64,000 bases of DNA, from contig NZ_FOHX01000007.1 in NCBI RefSeq assembly GCF_900111685.1, forward strand, positions 359,986 through 423,985. The letters are read 5' to 3'. Both the position numbers and the translations under genes were made by a program. Shown here piece by piece: positions 25,317 through 33,524 of this stretch. This stretch comes from Nonomuraea wenchangensis (GTDB lineage Bacteria; Actinomycetota; Actinomycetes; Streptosporangiales; Streptosporangiaceae). The notes under the pieces are model-generated. The model saw only the letters and a program-made list of their open reading frames with translations. It was not told the origin of the DNA and did not search any database. How positions within the stretch are numbered: the first letter of the stretch is position 1; each line of letters starts with the position of its first letter.

Positions 25317-26314
25317 CGGCTCTGGTTCCAGACGACGAGGGGCGGGGGGACGGCGTGCAGGATCTGCTTGACGACCTGTTCGGGGTCGACGCCGTCGGCC
25401 AGGGCGTCGAAGGTGAGCATGAGGCGGTGGGCCATGACGTCCACGGCGACGTCGCGCACGTCGTCGGGCAGCAGGTAGTCGCGCCCGCGGAGCAGGGCCA
25501 TGGCGCGGCCGGCGGCGACCAGGCCGAGGGTGGCGCGGGGGCTGACGCCGATCTCGATGGTGTCGGCGAGGTCGGCCAGGCCGTACTCGGCGGGGGCGCG
25601 GGTGGACATGACCAGGCGTACCACGTAGTCGGCGACGAGCTGGTGGACCGAGACCTCCTCGGCGGCCTGCTGGAGGGCGAGCAGCCGGTCGGGTTCGAGC
25701 ACCCGCTCGGGGAGGGGCGGGGTGACGCTCATCCGCTGCAGGATCTCCAGCTCCTCGTGGGCGCTGGGGTGGGGGACGCGGACCCGGAAGAGGAACCGGT
25801 CGCGCTGCACCTCGGGCAGCGGGTAGACGCCCTCGGACTCGATGGGGTTCTGGGTGGCGAGCACGATGAACGGCCTGGGCAGCGGGTGGGTGACGCCGGC
25901 CAGCGTGACCTGCCGTTCGGCCATGACCTCCAGCAGGGCGGACTGGACCTTGGCGGGGGCGCGGTTGATCTCGTCGGCGAGCAGGAAGTTGACGAACACG
26001 GGGCCGAGCTCGACGTCGAACTTCTCGTTCGACGGGTGGAAGACGCGGGTGCCGATGATGTCGCTCGGCACGAGGTCGGGGGTGAACTGGATCCGGGCGA
26101 ACGTGCCGCCCACGACGGTGGCGAGGGTGGAGGCGGCGAGGGTCTTGGCGACGCCGGGCACTCCCTCCAGGAGGCAGTGACCGCGCGCGAGCAGGGCCAC
26201 GATGAGTCTCTCGACCATGTGCTCCTGTCCGACGATGACCCGCCGGACCTCGTCGAGACTCTGACGCAGCAGGGCCGCGTCGGATCCGCCTGGCAACTCT
26301 TCGGCGACGCTCAT
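25313..26314 (-). CDS. MoxR-family AAA+ ATPase
   Basis: 333 residues. Walker A GVPGVAKTLAA, Walker B LLADEINRAPAKVQSALLEVM, sensor 1 LATQNPIESEGVYPLPEVQRDRFLFR, and a C-terminal lid (TIEIGVSPRATLGLVAAGRAMALLRGRDYLLPDDVRDVA) are all typical. It is presumed to be a chaperone that remodels the DUF58 and VWA partners encoded next. The promoter must lie in the short gap to the divergent kinase-like gene (26315-26369). First gene of a run of seven minus-strand genes. Confidence 0.95.
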   Translation of the reverse strand: MSVAEELPGGSDAALLRQSLDEVRRVIVGQEHMVERLIVALLARGHCLLEGVPGVAKTLAASTLATVVGGTFARIQFTPDLVPSDIIGTRVFHPSNEKFDVELGPVFVNFLLADEINRAPAKVQSALLEVMAERQVTLAGVTHPLPRPFIVLATQNPIESEGVYPLPEVQRDRFLFRVRVPHPSAHEELEILQRMSVTPPLPERVLEPDRLLALQQAAEEVSVHQLVADYVVRLVMSTRAPAEYGLADLADTIEIGVSPRATLGLVAAGRAMALLRGRDYLLPDDVRDVAVDVMAHRLMLTFDALADGVDPEQVVKQILHAVPPPLVVWNQSR

Positions 26315-26369
26315 GACGCCATTCCACCAAACGCGCCGCAAACGTGCACGACGCCACGTCTGTGCTTTC

Positions 26370-27140
26370 ATGGCAAACGTGGCAAGTCCGCTGCAGTACG
26401 GCGATCCGCCCCGCCTGGGGCCCTTCGTGGTGCAGGCGCGCCTGCACCAGGCGCCGGCCGGTTTCGTGTACCTCGGCCAGGCGTCCGACGGGCGTGCGGT
26501 GTCGCTGGCCGTGCTGACGAGAGGCGCCGCGTTCGACGCCGCGGCGCGCGAGCGGTTCATCACCGCGATCAGGGGCGCGGGTGGCGAGCGGTCGGGCCGA
26601 CGCCCCTGGTTCGGGCGGGCGGGCCGGCAGCGGACGGCCGTGCTGGACGGGGCGCCCGAGGTGCTGGACAGCGATCTGGGCAGCGCGCCGTGGGTGGCGG
26701 CGCCGTACGTGCCGGGGGAGCCGGGCGCGGAGTGGTTCCTGAACCCGGTGATGGTGGGCGGGACGCTCATCGGGCAGGCGCACGGGCCGGACTTCGTGCC
26801 GTACTGGCTGACCGACCGCGCGCCCGCGCTGCCGGGGCCGGTGACGCGGCGCCGGCCGCTGACCGAGACGCGGCGGCGGGTGCTGATGGCGGCGCTGGCG
26901 CTGGCGCTGCTGCTGGCCCTGGTGACGGCGATGCTGCTGCTCCTGGTGCTCGGGCGCAGCGACAGCGAGCCGCAGCCGCGGCAGTTGCCGCCGACGGTGT
27001 TCGTGCCGACGCCGCCGCCCGTGCCGGAGACGACCGAGCCGCGGCCCTCGCCGTCGCTGTCGCCGTCGCCGACGCGCAGCGGGCCGCTCACGCCGGGCAG
27101 GTCACCCGGGGACGACAACGGCGAGGAGTCGCCGCTCTAA
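26370..27140 (+). CDS. Single-pass membrane protein with a truncated kinase-like N-lobe
   Basis: 256 residues from ATG 26370. Residues about 1-60 (LGPFVVQARLHQAPAGFVYL, GQASDGRAVSLAVL, FDAAARERFITAI) follow the pattern of the Ser/Thr kinase N-lobe (LGPYRL-loop, VYLG, then the VAxK strand). However, the glycine loop has no GxGxxG, the VAVK lysine is replaced, and no catalytic C-lobe (HRD, DFG) follows. One membrane helix (RRVLMAALALALLLALVTAM) and an outer proline/serine/threonine-rich tail end the protein. It may be a pseudokinase scaffold or sensor. Divergent from the MoxR operon. Confidence 0.6.
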   Translation: MANVASPLQYGDPPRLGPFVVQARLHQAPAGFVYLGQASDGRAVSLAVLTRGAAFDAAARERFITAIRGAGGERSGRRPWFGRAGRQRTAVLDGAPEVLDSDLGSAPWVAAPYVPGEPGAEWFLNPVMVGGTLIGQAHGPDFVPYWLTDRAPALPGPVTRRRPLTETRRRVLMAALALALLLALVTAMLLLLVLGRSDSEPQPRQLPPTVFVPTPPPVPETTEPRPSPSLSPSPTRSGPLTPGRSPGDDNGEESPL

Positions 27141-27145
27141 GGCGT

Positions 27146-27176
27146 TTGACCCTCACGTGACGTGAGGTTCTAGCGT
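27146..27176 (+). promoter_or_regulatory. MerR-type promoter of the DUF2268 gene
   Basis: -35 TTGACC (27146-27151) and -10 TAGCGT (27171-27176) are separated by 19 bp, too long for normal recognition. The spacer carries the perfect palindrome CCTCACGTGACGTGAGG (27151-27167). A 19-bp spacer with a centred palindrome is diagnostic of MerR-family activation by DNA distortion. The ATG follows seven bases after the -10, so the transcript is probably leaderless. Confidence 0.8.
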
Positions 27177-27183
27177 CGCCGTC

Positions 27184-28044
27184 ATGGAGTTCATCGTGCA
27201 CGACACCCTGACGACGATGGCCGCCCTGCTGCGGCGGCCCCTGGACGAGCGGCCGGCGGCGGTGGCCGGGATGCTCGCGCCGATGCGTTCGGCGATCCCG
27301 ATGCCGGGCGACATCGTGGACATCCACCATCAGGCGGGCGGCTTCCGCGTCGACGCCGAGGACCCGCGCTACCTGCCCGCCGTCGAGCGGATGATCGAGG
27401 CCGACGTGCTCGGCCAGGTGCGGCGGGAGCTGGAGCGCGCCTCCGAGCGGCTGAGCGGGGCCGCGCAGCCCGAGTCGCTGCAGGTCATGTTCGTGCTCGG
27501 CAACCCCGACGACGAGAACCTGATGGGGCGCTCGGGCGGCTACTACGGCATGGGCGGCTCGCCCGGCTGGCTGTTCCTGCTGGCCTGGCCGGGCGAGGAG
27601 GTGATCGGGCGGATCGCGCACTGCGCGGTGCACGAGTTCCACCACAACGTGCGCTTCACGAACGTGGAGTGGAACCCGGTGACGGTGACCGTGGGGGAGC
27701 ACGTGGTGGCGGAGGGGCTGGCCGAGGCGTTCGTGCGGGAGCTGTCCGGGCCGGAGGCGATGGGGCCGTGGTCGGCGATGGTGACCGGGGAGGAGTTCGA
27801 CCGGGCGTACGAGCTGATCATGAAGGACTTCGACCTGCAGGGGATGCGGCACACGCCGGCGTACGTGCTGGGCGACGGCGCGATGCGGGCCTTCGGTCAG
27901 GAGCCGCGCGGCGTTCCCGACATGGCCGGCTACGCGGTGGGGCTGCGGCTGGTGGACCGCGCGCTGGAGGCCGCGGGGCTGACGGCGGCGGAGGCGACCC
28001 TGCTCCCGGCCGCCGAGCTGATGCGGCGCGGCGGCGTGCGCTGA
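27184..28044 (+). CDS. DUF2268-type predicted zinc metalloprotease
   Basis: 286 residues, no signal peptide. The metal motif HEFHH (His150, Glu151, His154) lies in IGRIAHCAVHEFHHNVRF, and VAEGLAEAFVREL some 30 residues later supplies the third ligand (Glu), the arrangement of DUF2268 (YjaZ-like) proteins. The natural substrate is unknown. Its promoter is MerR-type, so it should be induced by a small-molecule ligand of a MerR/TipA-like activator. No such regulator is encoded nearby. Confidence 0.85.
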   Translation: MEFIVHDTLTTMAALLRRPLDERPAAVAGMLAPMRSAIPMPGDIVDIHHQAGGFRVDAEDPRYLPAVERMIEADVLGQVRRELERASERLSGAAQPESLQVMFVLGNPDDENLMGRSGGYYGMGGSPGWLFLLAWPGEEVIGRIAHCAVHEFHHNVRFTNVEWNPVTVTVGEHVVAEGLAEAFVRELSGPEAMGPWSAMVTGEEFDRAYELIMKDFDLQGMRHTPAYVLGDGAMRAFGQEPRGVPDMAGYAVGLRLVDRALEAAGLTAAEATLLPAAELMRRGGVR

Positions 28045-28214
28045 CCGGCGTTTCCCGGGGGCCTCGCACATTGGCGAAAGAATGTCGAGCTGAATTCGCC
28101 GAGGGTGGAATGCGCTTTTAGAGAAATGCGCCCCCAGCGAAAAATCTCCGTTATTCGGTAAGGCCGGGACTAGCGTTTTCCGCAGCGATCAACCGCACCA
28201 GGAAGGCGACCCCC

Positions 28215-28778
28215 ATGACGGAGACCAAGCACGCGGCCTGGCCCGACCAGCTCGGCCAGCGGCTGCTCAAGGAGCGCATCGTCGTTCTCGGTCAGGAGGT
28301 CGACGATGAGATCTGCAACCGGCTTTGCGGGGAGCTCCTTCTGCTGGCCGCCGAGGACCCCAAACGCGACATCACCCTCTACATCAATTCCCCGGGCGGC
28401 TCCGTGCAGGCCGGGCTGGCGCTCTACGACATGATGCAGTTCATTCCGTGCGACGTGGCGACGGTCGCTATGGGATTCGCCGCGTCGATGGGACAGGTGC
28501 TCCTGTGCGCGGGCGCCAAGGGCAAGCGTTACGCGATGCCCAACTCCCGCGTGGTCATGCACCAGCCGCTCGGGGGCATCGGCGGCTCGGCCAGCGACAT
28601 CCAGATCCAGGCCGAGAACATGCGCTTCACCAAGCGGCGGATGGCCGAGATCATCGCCCGGCACACCGGCCAGCCGCTGGAGCGCATCCAGGCCGATTCG
28701 GACCGCGACCGGTGGTTCACCGCCCAGGAGGCCCTGGAGTACGGCTTCGTCGACCACATCGCCGAAGGGATGAACTGA
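28215..28778 (+). CDS. clpP: ClpP protease subunit (first of a pair)
   Basis: 187 residues. Catalytic triad Ser91 (MGFAASMGQ), His116 (VVMHQPLGG) and Asp165 (SDRDRWF) at the same spacing as E. coli ClpP. AGGAAGG lies nine bases before the ATG. The protein forms a heptameric ring, here probably hetero-oligomeric with the next gene's product, and degrades substrates fed by Clp ATPases. The upstream gap (28045-28214) has a low-GC stretch and short repeats (aatgcgc twice). No clpX follows, unlike the canonical clpP1-clpP2-clpX operon, so this may be the accessory (ClpP3-type) pair. Confidence 0.93.
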   Translation: MTETKHAAWPDQLGQRLLKERIVVLGQEVDDEICNRLCGELLLLAAEDPKRDITLYINSPGGSVQAGLALYDMMQFIPCDVATVAMGFAASMGQVLLCAGAKGKRYAMPNSRVVMHQPLGGIGGSASDIQIQAENMRFTKRRMAEIIARHTGQPLERIQADSDRDRWFTAQEALEYGFVDHIAEGMN

Positions 28779-28780
28779 AG

Positions 28781-29398
28781 ATGAGCGGGCGTTACGTGCT
28801 GCCGTCGTTCACCGAGCGCACCTCCTACGGCATCAAGGAGCTCAACCCGTACAACAAGCTGTTCGAGGACCGGGTGGTCTTCCTGGGGGCGCCGATCGAC
28901 GACACCTTGGCCAACGACGTGATGGCGCAGCTGCTGACGCTGGAGTCGATCGATCCCGACCAGGACATCAGCATCTACATCAACTCGCCCGGCGGGTCGT
29001 TCACGGCGATGAGCGCCATCTACGACACGATGCAGTTCGTCCGGCCGGAGATCCACACCGTCTGCATCGGCGAGGCGGCCTCGGCGGCGGCCGTGCTGCT
29101 GGCGGCCGGCGCGCCGGGCAAACGGGCCGCGCTGCCGCACGCGCGGGTGCTGCTGCACGAGCCGCACACCGAGGGCGGGCGCGGGCAGGGCAGCGACCTG
29201 GAGATCCACGCCAGGGAGATCCTGCGGATGCGCGACCAGCAGGAGGAGATCCTGGCCAGGCACACGGGCCGGTCGCCGCTGGAGATCCGCAAGGACATCG
29301 AGCGCGACCGGATCTTCACGGCCGAGCAGGCGCGGACCTACCGGCTGGTGGACGACATCTACGCCTCCAGGAAGCGGGTCCTCGCCCCCACCCGCTGA
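28781..29398 (+). CDS. clpP: ClpP protease subunit (second of a pair)
   Basis: 205 residues, starting two bases after the first clpP stop. Triad Ser101 (GEAASAAAV), His126 ([10 protein letters not shown]) and Asp176 (ERDRIF) is intact, with one residue inserted between His and Asp relative to the first subunit. The N-terminal extension ([20 protein letters not shown]) is the processed propeptide type of actinobacterial ClpP2/ClpP4. Followed by a strong terminator, confirming a two-gene operon. Confidence 0.93.
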   Translation: MSGRYVLPSFTERTSYGIKELNPYNKLFEDRVVFLGAPIDDTLANDVMAQLLTLESIDPDQDISIYINSPGGSFTAMSAIYDTMQFVRPEIHTVCIGEAASAAAVLLAAGAPGKRAALPHARVLLHEPHTEGGRGQGSDLEIHAREILRMRDQQEEILARHTGRSPLEIRKDIERDRIFTAEQARTYRLVDDIYASRKRVLAPTR

Positions 29399-29415
29399 TC
29401 CCCGACCATCCGCTC

Positions 29416-29446
29416 AAGGCGGCGCGCCCCCACGGCGCGCCGCCTT
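29416..29446 (+). terminator. Terminator of the clpP operon
   Basis: A perfect 13-bp stem AAGGCGGCGCGCC / GGCGCGCCGCCTT with a 5-nt loop, placed 17 bases after the stop codon of the second clpP gene. Confidence 0.85.
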
Positions 29447-29513
29447 CGCCATGTCCGGGCCTCCGTGAGGGGGATAGCGTCATTTCTTTACTTGCGCTCG
29501 GGGGATTCCGTCA

Positions 29514-30545
29514 GTGAGCATGGTCTCCATGCAAGATGACGTCGAAGTCGACGAGCTGGACCGGGCCATAGCCGCCGCACTCCAGCTCAACGGCCGGGCC
29601 CCCTGGAGCCTGGTCGCGCGGCTCGTGGGCGCGAGCGAGTCCACCGTCGTGCGCCGCGCCGCCGCCCTCGGCGAGCGCGGCCTCCTGCGCGTCATCGGCG
29701 TCGTCGACGTGCTGCGCTGCGGCCTCGGCGTCCCGGTGCTCAGCCGCATCCGCTGCCGCCCCGGCACCACGTACGACGTGGCGGCGGCGATCGCGGCCCG
29801 CCCCGAGGCCAGGTTCGTGGCGGTCGTGTCGGGCAGCGCCGACTGCGTGGCCGAGTTCGTGGTGCCCACGCACGCCGCCATCGGCAGGGTGATGATCGCC
29901 GACGTGCCCGGGGGCGGCGACCGGGTCAGCGAGAGCGAGACGCACGCCGTCATGCGCACGTTCGTCTCCAACCACGACTGGAACCCCGGCGTCCTGGACG
30001 AGGCGGCCACCGCCGAGCTGCGCGACGCGGCCGAGCCGCCGTTCGAGGACTTCTTCGGCGAGGGCCCGCCGGACCGCCTGGACGAGCTGGAGCAGGTCAT
30101 CGTCCAGGCGCTCGGCGAGGACGGCCGCCTGCCTTACAAGGCGCTGGCCAAGGTCGCCGGCAGCAGCGAGTCCACCGTCAAGCGGCGCGTGGAGTCGCTG
30201 GTGCGCCGCGGCTGCCTGCGCTTCCGCACCCTCACCGAGCCCGAGGTGCTCGGCTACGCGCTGGAGTTCATGCTCTGGCTGGAGGTCGAGCCCGGCCTGC
30301 TGGAACGCGCCGGCCGGCAGCTCGCCGCCCACCCCGGCACCCGCTACCTGTCGGCCACCACCGGCCGCTTCAACCTGGCCGCCCAGGTCGCGCTGCGCCA
30401 CTACGGCGCCCTGTTCCGCTACCTCACCGACGACGTCGGCTCCCTGCCCGGCCTGCGCGCCGCCGACGTCACCCTCCAGCTCACCACGCTCAAACGCGCC
30501 TGGGCCCCCACGCCCGCCGCACGATCAACGGAGAACCCCGCATGA
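29514..30545 (+). CDS. Double-domain Lrp/AsnC regulator
   Basis: 343 residues from GTG 29514 (GGGGGA eight bases upstream; later ATGs at 29520 and 29529 also possible). Two complete AsnC units in tandem: helix-turn-helix at about 14-60 (LVARLVGASESTVVRRAAAL) with a RAM domain (VPVLSRIRCRPG), and a second at about 188-236 (ALAKVAGSSESTVKRRVESL) with another RAM domain (EFMLWLEVEPG). Such fused proteins act like pseudo-dimers. It is first in a seven-gene overlapping operon and is probably its local regulator. A GATAGCGT near 29473 could be the -10. Confidence 0.85.
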   Translation: MSMVSMQDDVEVDELDRAIAAALQLNGRAPWSLVARLVGASESTVVRRAAALGERGLLRVIGVVDVLRCGLGVPVLSRIRCRPGTTYDVAAAIAARPEARFVAVVSGSADCVAEFVVPTHAAIGRVMIADVPGGGDRVSESETHAVMRTFVSNHDWNPGVLDEAATAELRDAAEPPFEDFFGEGPPDRLDELEQVIVQALGEDGRLPYKALAKVAGSSESTVKRRVESLVRRGCLRFRTLTEPEVLGYALEFMLWLEVEPGLLERAGRQLAAHPGTRYLSATTGRFNLAAQVALRHYGALFRYLTDDVGSLPGLRAADVTLQLTTLKRAWAPTPAARSTENPA

Positions 30546-31459
30546 CCGCAACCCCCGACGCCCCGGCCCCCGACACCCCGCAGCCCTGGCAGTGGGACGA
30601 GCAGACCTGGCGCGGCCACGTCGCGCGGGTGCGCGCCGGACGCAGCCTGCGCCCCGGGTCGTGGCCCGGCGGCGCCCGCGCCGCCGTCGCCCTGTCCTTC
30701 GACTCCGACCACGAGACGATCCCGCTGCGCGACGGCGAGACCCGGCCGGGCAAGCTCTCCCAGGGCGAGTACGGCGCCCGCGTCGGCGCCCCGCGCGTGC
30801 TGCGCCTGCTGGAGCGGCACGGCATCCCGGCCTCGTTCTTCATGCCGGCCGTCTCCGCGCTGCTGCACCCCGGCGAGGTGCGCGACTACGTCGCCGCCGG
30901 CCACGAGGTCGCCATGCACGGCTGGATCCACGAGCGCAACATGCTGCTCAGCGCCGCCGACGAGCGTGAGCTGGCGCTGCGCGCCGCCGACACTTTGGAG
31001 AAGCTGTCGGGCACCCGCCCGGTCGGCATCCGCACCCCGTCCTGGGACTTCTCCGACCACACCCTGGCCATCACCCGCGAGCTGGGCCTGCGCTACGACT
31101 CCTCGCTCATGGCCGACGACGAGCCGTACGAGCTGCTGGCCGACGGCGAGCCCACCGGCGTCGTCGAGATCCCGGTGGAGTGGATCAGGGACGACGCCCC
31201 CTACCTGATGATGGACCGCTACGCGGCGCTGCGGCCGTACACGCCGCCGCGCCAGGTGGCCGGCATCTGGCGTGACGAGTTCGACGCCGCCTACGCCGAG
31301 GGCGGGCTGTTCCAGCTCACCCTGCACCCCCACATCATCGGCCACCGCTCGCGCATGGCGGCGCTGGCCGAGCTGCTCGACCACATCGCCGCCCACCAGG
31401 GCATCTGGTACGCCACCCACGCCCAGGTCGCCGAGCACGTCTGGAAGCACGCCCGATGA
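30542..31459 (+). CDS. Polysaccharide deacetylase-fold amidohydrolase (PuuE/PgdA-like)
   Basis: 305 residues, ATGA overlap with the regulator. NodB fold: LSFDSDHETIPL (catalytic Asp54, metal Asp56 with His57), AMHGWIHERN (metal His126 and His130), GIRTPSWDFSDHTLAITREL, and a late FQLTLHPHIIGHRSRM. The DSDHE and WxHE motifs place it with cofactor-independent allantoinase PuuE and helicobacter PgdA rather than with chitin deacetylases. No signal peptide, so it deacylates or opens a small cytoplasmic amide. The substrate is unknown. Confidence 0.82.
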   Translation: MTATPDAPAPDTPQPWQWDEQTWRGHVARVRAGRSLRPGSWPGGARAAVALSFDSDHETIPLRDGETRPGKLSQGEYGARVGAPRVLRLLERHGIPASFFMPAVSALLHPGEVRDYVAAGHEVAMHGWIHERNMLLSAADERELALRAADTLEKLSGTRPVGIRTPSWDFSDHTLAITRELGLRYDSSLMADDEPYELLADGEPTGVVEIPVEWIRDDAPYLMMDRYAALRPYTPPRQVAGIWRDEFDAAYAEGGLFQLTLHPHIIGHRSRMAALAELLDHIAAHQGIWYATHAQVAEHVWKHAR

Positions 31460-32757
31460 GCACCACCACCCCCACCAGCGCCGCCCCGTCCACCCGGCTG
31501 AGCCCCGCGCAGCGCAAGGCGATCGTGGCCGGCGCCATCGGCAACACCGTCGAATGGGTGGACTGGGCGATCTACACCACGTTCGCGTCGGTGTTCTCCG
31601 CGAAGTTCTTCCCCACCGGCGACGAGACCGCCGCGCTGCTGTCCACGCTGGCCGTCTTCGCCGTCGGCTTCCTCATGCGGCCGATCGGCGGGGCCGTGCT
31701 CGGCGCGTACGGCGACCGGCACGGCCGCAAGAAGGGCCTGACGCTGACGATCTCGCTCATGGCGGGCGCCTCGTTCGTCATCGCGATCTGCCCCGGCTAC
31801 GAGACCATCGGCATCGCCGCCCCGATCGTGCTGGTCCTCGCCCGCCTGGTGCAGGGCTTCTCGGCGGGCGGCGAGTTCGGCACCTCCTCGGCGTTCCTGA
31901 TCGAGTCGGCCGCGTCCGGCCGGCGCGCCTTCGCCGGGTCCTGGCAGCAGGTGTCCGTCGGCGGCGGCGTGCTCATCGCCTCCGCGCTCGGCTTCGTGCT
32001 CACCTCCACCCTCGACGAGGCGGCGCTGCACAGCTGGGGCTGGCGGGTCGCCTTCGGCCTCGGCGGGCTGCTCGGCCTGGTCGGGCTCTGGCTGCGGGTC
32101 TCGGTCCCGGAGACGGAGGCGTTCGCCAAGGCCGCCTCCTCCGGCCGCACCCGGGCCAACCCGCTGCTCGCGATGCTCCGCGACCACCCGCGCGCCGCGC
32201 TGCGCGTGGCCGGGGTGACCGTGGCGGGGACGCTGATCTACTACATCTGGGTCAGCTACATGCCCACCTACGCCCACGTCGCCACCGGCATCCCGCTCAG
32301 CCGGGCGCTGCTCGCCAACACCATCGCGGTGGTGGTCTTCCTGGTGCTGCTGCCGTTCGGCGGGCTGCTGTCGGACCGGATCGGGCGCAAGCCCACGATG
32401 CTCGCCTTCGCGATCGGGTTCCTGGTGCTGGCCTGGCCGGCGTTCCAGTTCCTCGACGGCGGGTTCGGCTCGCTGCTCGCCATCGAGATCGTCGGCATGG
32501 TGCTCATCGTCGGCTACTCCGCCAACTGCGCGGTGATCATGGCCGAGCAGTTCCCCGCCGAGGTGCGCACCACCGGGATCGGGCTGCCGTACGCGCTGTC
32601 GGTGGCGATCTTCGGCGGCACCGCCCCCTACGTCACGACCTGGATGGCCTCCAACGGCCACCGCGACCAGGTCTGGCTGTACGTGGCCGCCGCCGCGCTG
32701 GTCGGCGTCGCCGTCTACGCCACGATGCCGGAGACCAAGGGCAAGGAGCTGACATGA
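31456..32757 (+). CDS. MFS metabolite:proton symporter (MHS family)
   Basis: 433 residues with 12 predicted helices. It carries the MHS signature (GNTVEWVDWAIYTTFASVFS near residue 30), PIGGAVLGAYGDRHGRKKGL (loop 2-3) and LVQGFSAGGEFGTSSAFLIE. The family imports carboxylates such as alpha-ketoglutarate, citrate, proline/betaine and shikimate by proton symport. The first gene overlap (31456-31459) and the next (32754-32757) tie it to a catabolic operon; it probably imports the operon's substrate. Confidence 0.9.
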   Translation: MSTTTPTSAAPSTRLSPAQRKAIVAGAIGNTVEWVDWAIYTTFASVFSAKFFPTGDETAALLSTLAVFAVGFLMRPIGGAVLGAYGDRHGRKKGLTLTISLMAGASFVIAICPGYETIGIAAPIVLVLARLVQGFSAGGEFGTSSAFLIESAASGRRAFAGSWQQVSVGGGVLIASALGFVLTSTLDEAALHSWGWRVAFGLGGLLGLVGLWLRVSVPETEAFAKAASSGRTRANPLLAMLRDHPRAALRVAGVTVAGTLIYYIWVSYMPTYAHVATGIPLSRALLANTIAVVVFLVLLPFGGLLSDRIGRKPTMLAFAIGFLVLAWPAFQFLDGGFGSLLAIEIVGMVLIVGYSANCAVIMAEQFPAEVRTTGIGLPYALSVAIFGGTAPYVTTWMASNGHRDQVWLYVAAAALVGVAVYATMPETKGKELT

Positions 32758-33524
32758 GCCGGCACATCCTGGTGACCGGGGCGGCCGGCGGCATCGGGGC
32801 CGCGATCTGCGAGCTGTACGCCGGGCAGGCCCGCGTGACCGCCGCCGACCTGCGCCCCGAACCGCTGGCGGAGCTGGCCCGGCGCACCGGCGCCGCGGTG
32901 CTCGCCGCCGACCTTGCCGACGCGGGCGCCGCCGAGGCGCTGGTCGGGCGGGCCTGGGAGGCGTACGGGCCGGTCGACGTCGTGGTCAACGCGGCCGGCA
33001 TCTACCCGGCGACGCCGTTCCTTGAGATGACCGCCGCGCAGTGGGACCGCGTGCAGCACGTCAACGTGCGCGCCCCCATGCTGATCACGGCGGCGTTCGG
33101 GCGGGCCTGCGCGGCGAGCGGCCGTACCGGGTCGGTGGTCAACATCGCCTCCGGGGCCGCGCTGCGCGCCCGCCCAGGCGCGGCGCACTACTGCACCTCC
33201 AAGGCGGCGCTGGAGATGCTGACCAAGGCCGCCGCCGTCGAGCTCGGCCCGCTCGGCGTGCGCGTCAACGCGGTCAGCCCCGGCTTCGTCACGGTGGACA
33301 GCGCCGCCAACCCGGTCACCGAGGAGTACGCCGCGGCCGTCTCGGCCAACCCCCTCGGCCGCCGCGGCCTGCCGCCCGACGTGGCGCGGGCGGTGCGCTG
33401 GCTGGCCGGGCCGGAGGCGGAATGGGTGACCGGCGCGGTGCTGCGCGTCGACGGAGGGGCCGCGGCCGGCACGACCGCCCTGCCCCTGCACTGGACGGGA
33501 ACGAGCGAGGTACAACAAGCATGA
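32754..33524 (+). CDS. Short-chain dehydrogenase/reductase
   Basis: 256 residues. Classical SDR: VTGAAGGIGAA cofactor loop at the N-terminus, NAAGIYP, catalytic Ser in VVNIASGAA, and YCTSK (Tyr-x-x-x-Lys) with an Asn-rich helix before it; C-terminal WVTGAVLRVDGG. The AADLRPE acidic residue after beta-2 indicates NAD(H) rather than NADPH. Oxidises or reduces a hydroxy intermediate of the operon's pathway; the substrate is not recognisable. Confidence 0.9.
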   Translation: MSRHILVTGAAGGIGAAICELYAGQARVTAADLRPEPLAELARRTGAAVLAADLADAGAAEALVGRAWEAYGPVDVVVNAAGIYPATPFLEMTAAQWDRVQHVNVRAPMLITAAFGRACAASGRTGSVVNIASGAALRARPGAAHYCTSKAALEMLTKAAAVELGPLGVRVNAVSPGFVTVDSAANPVTEEYAAAVSANPLGRRGLPPDVARAVRWLAGPEAEWVTGAVLRVDGGAAAGTTALPLHWTGTSEVQQA

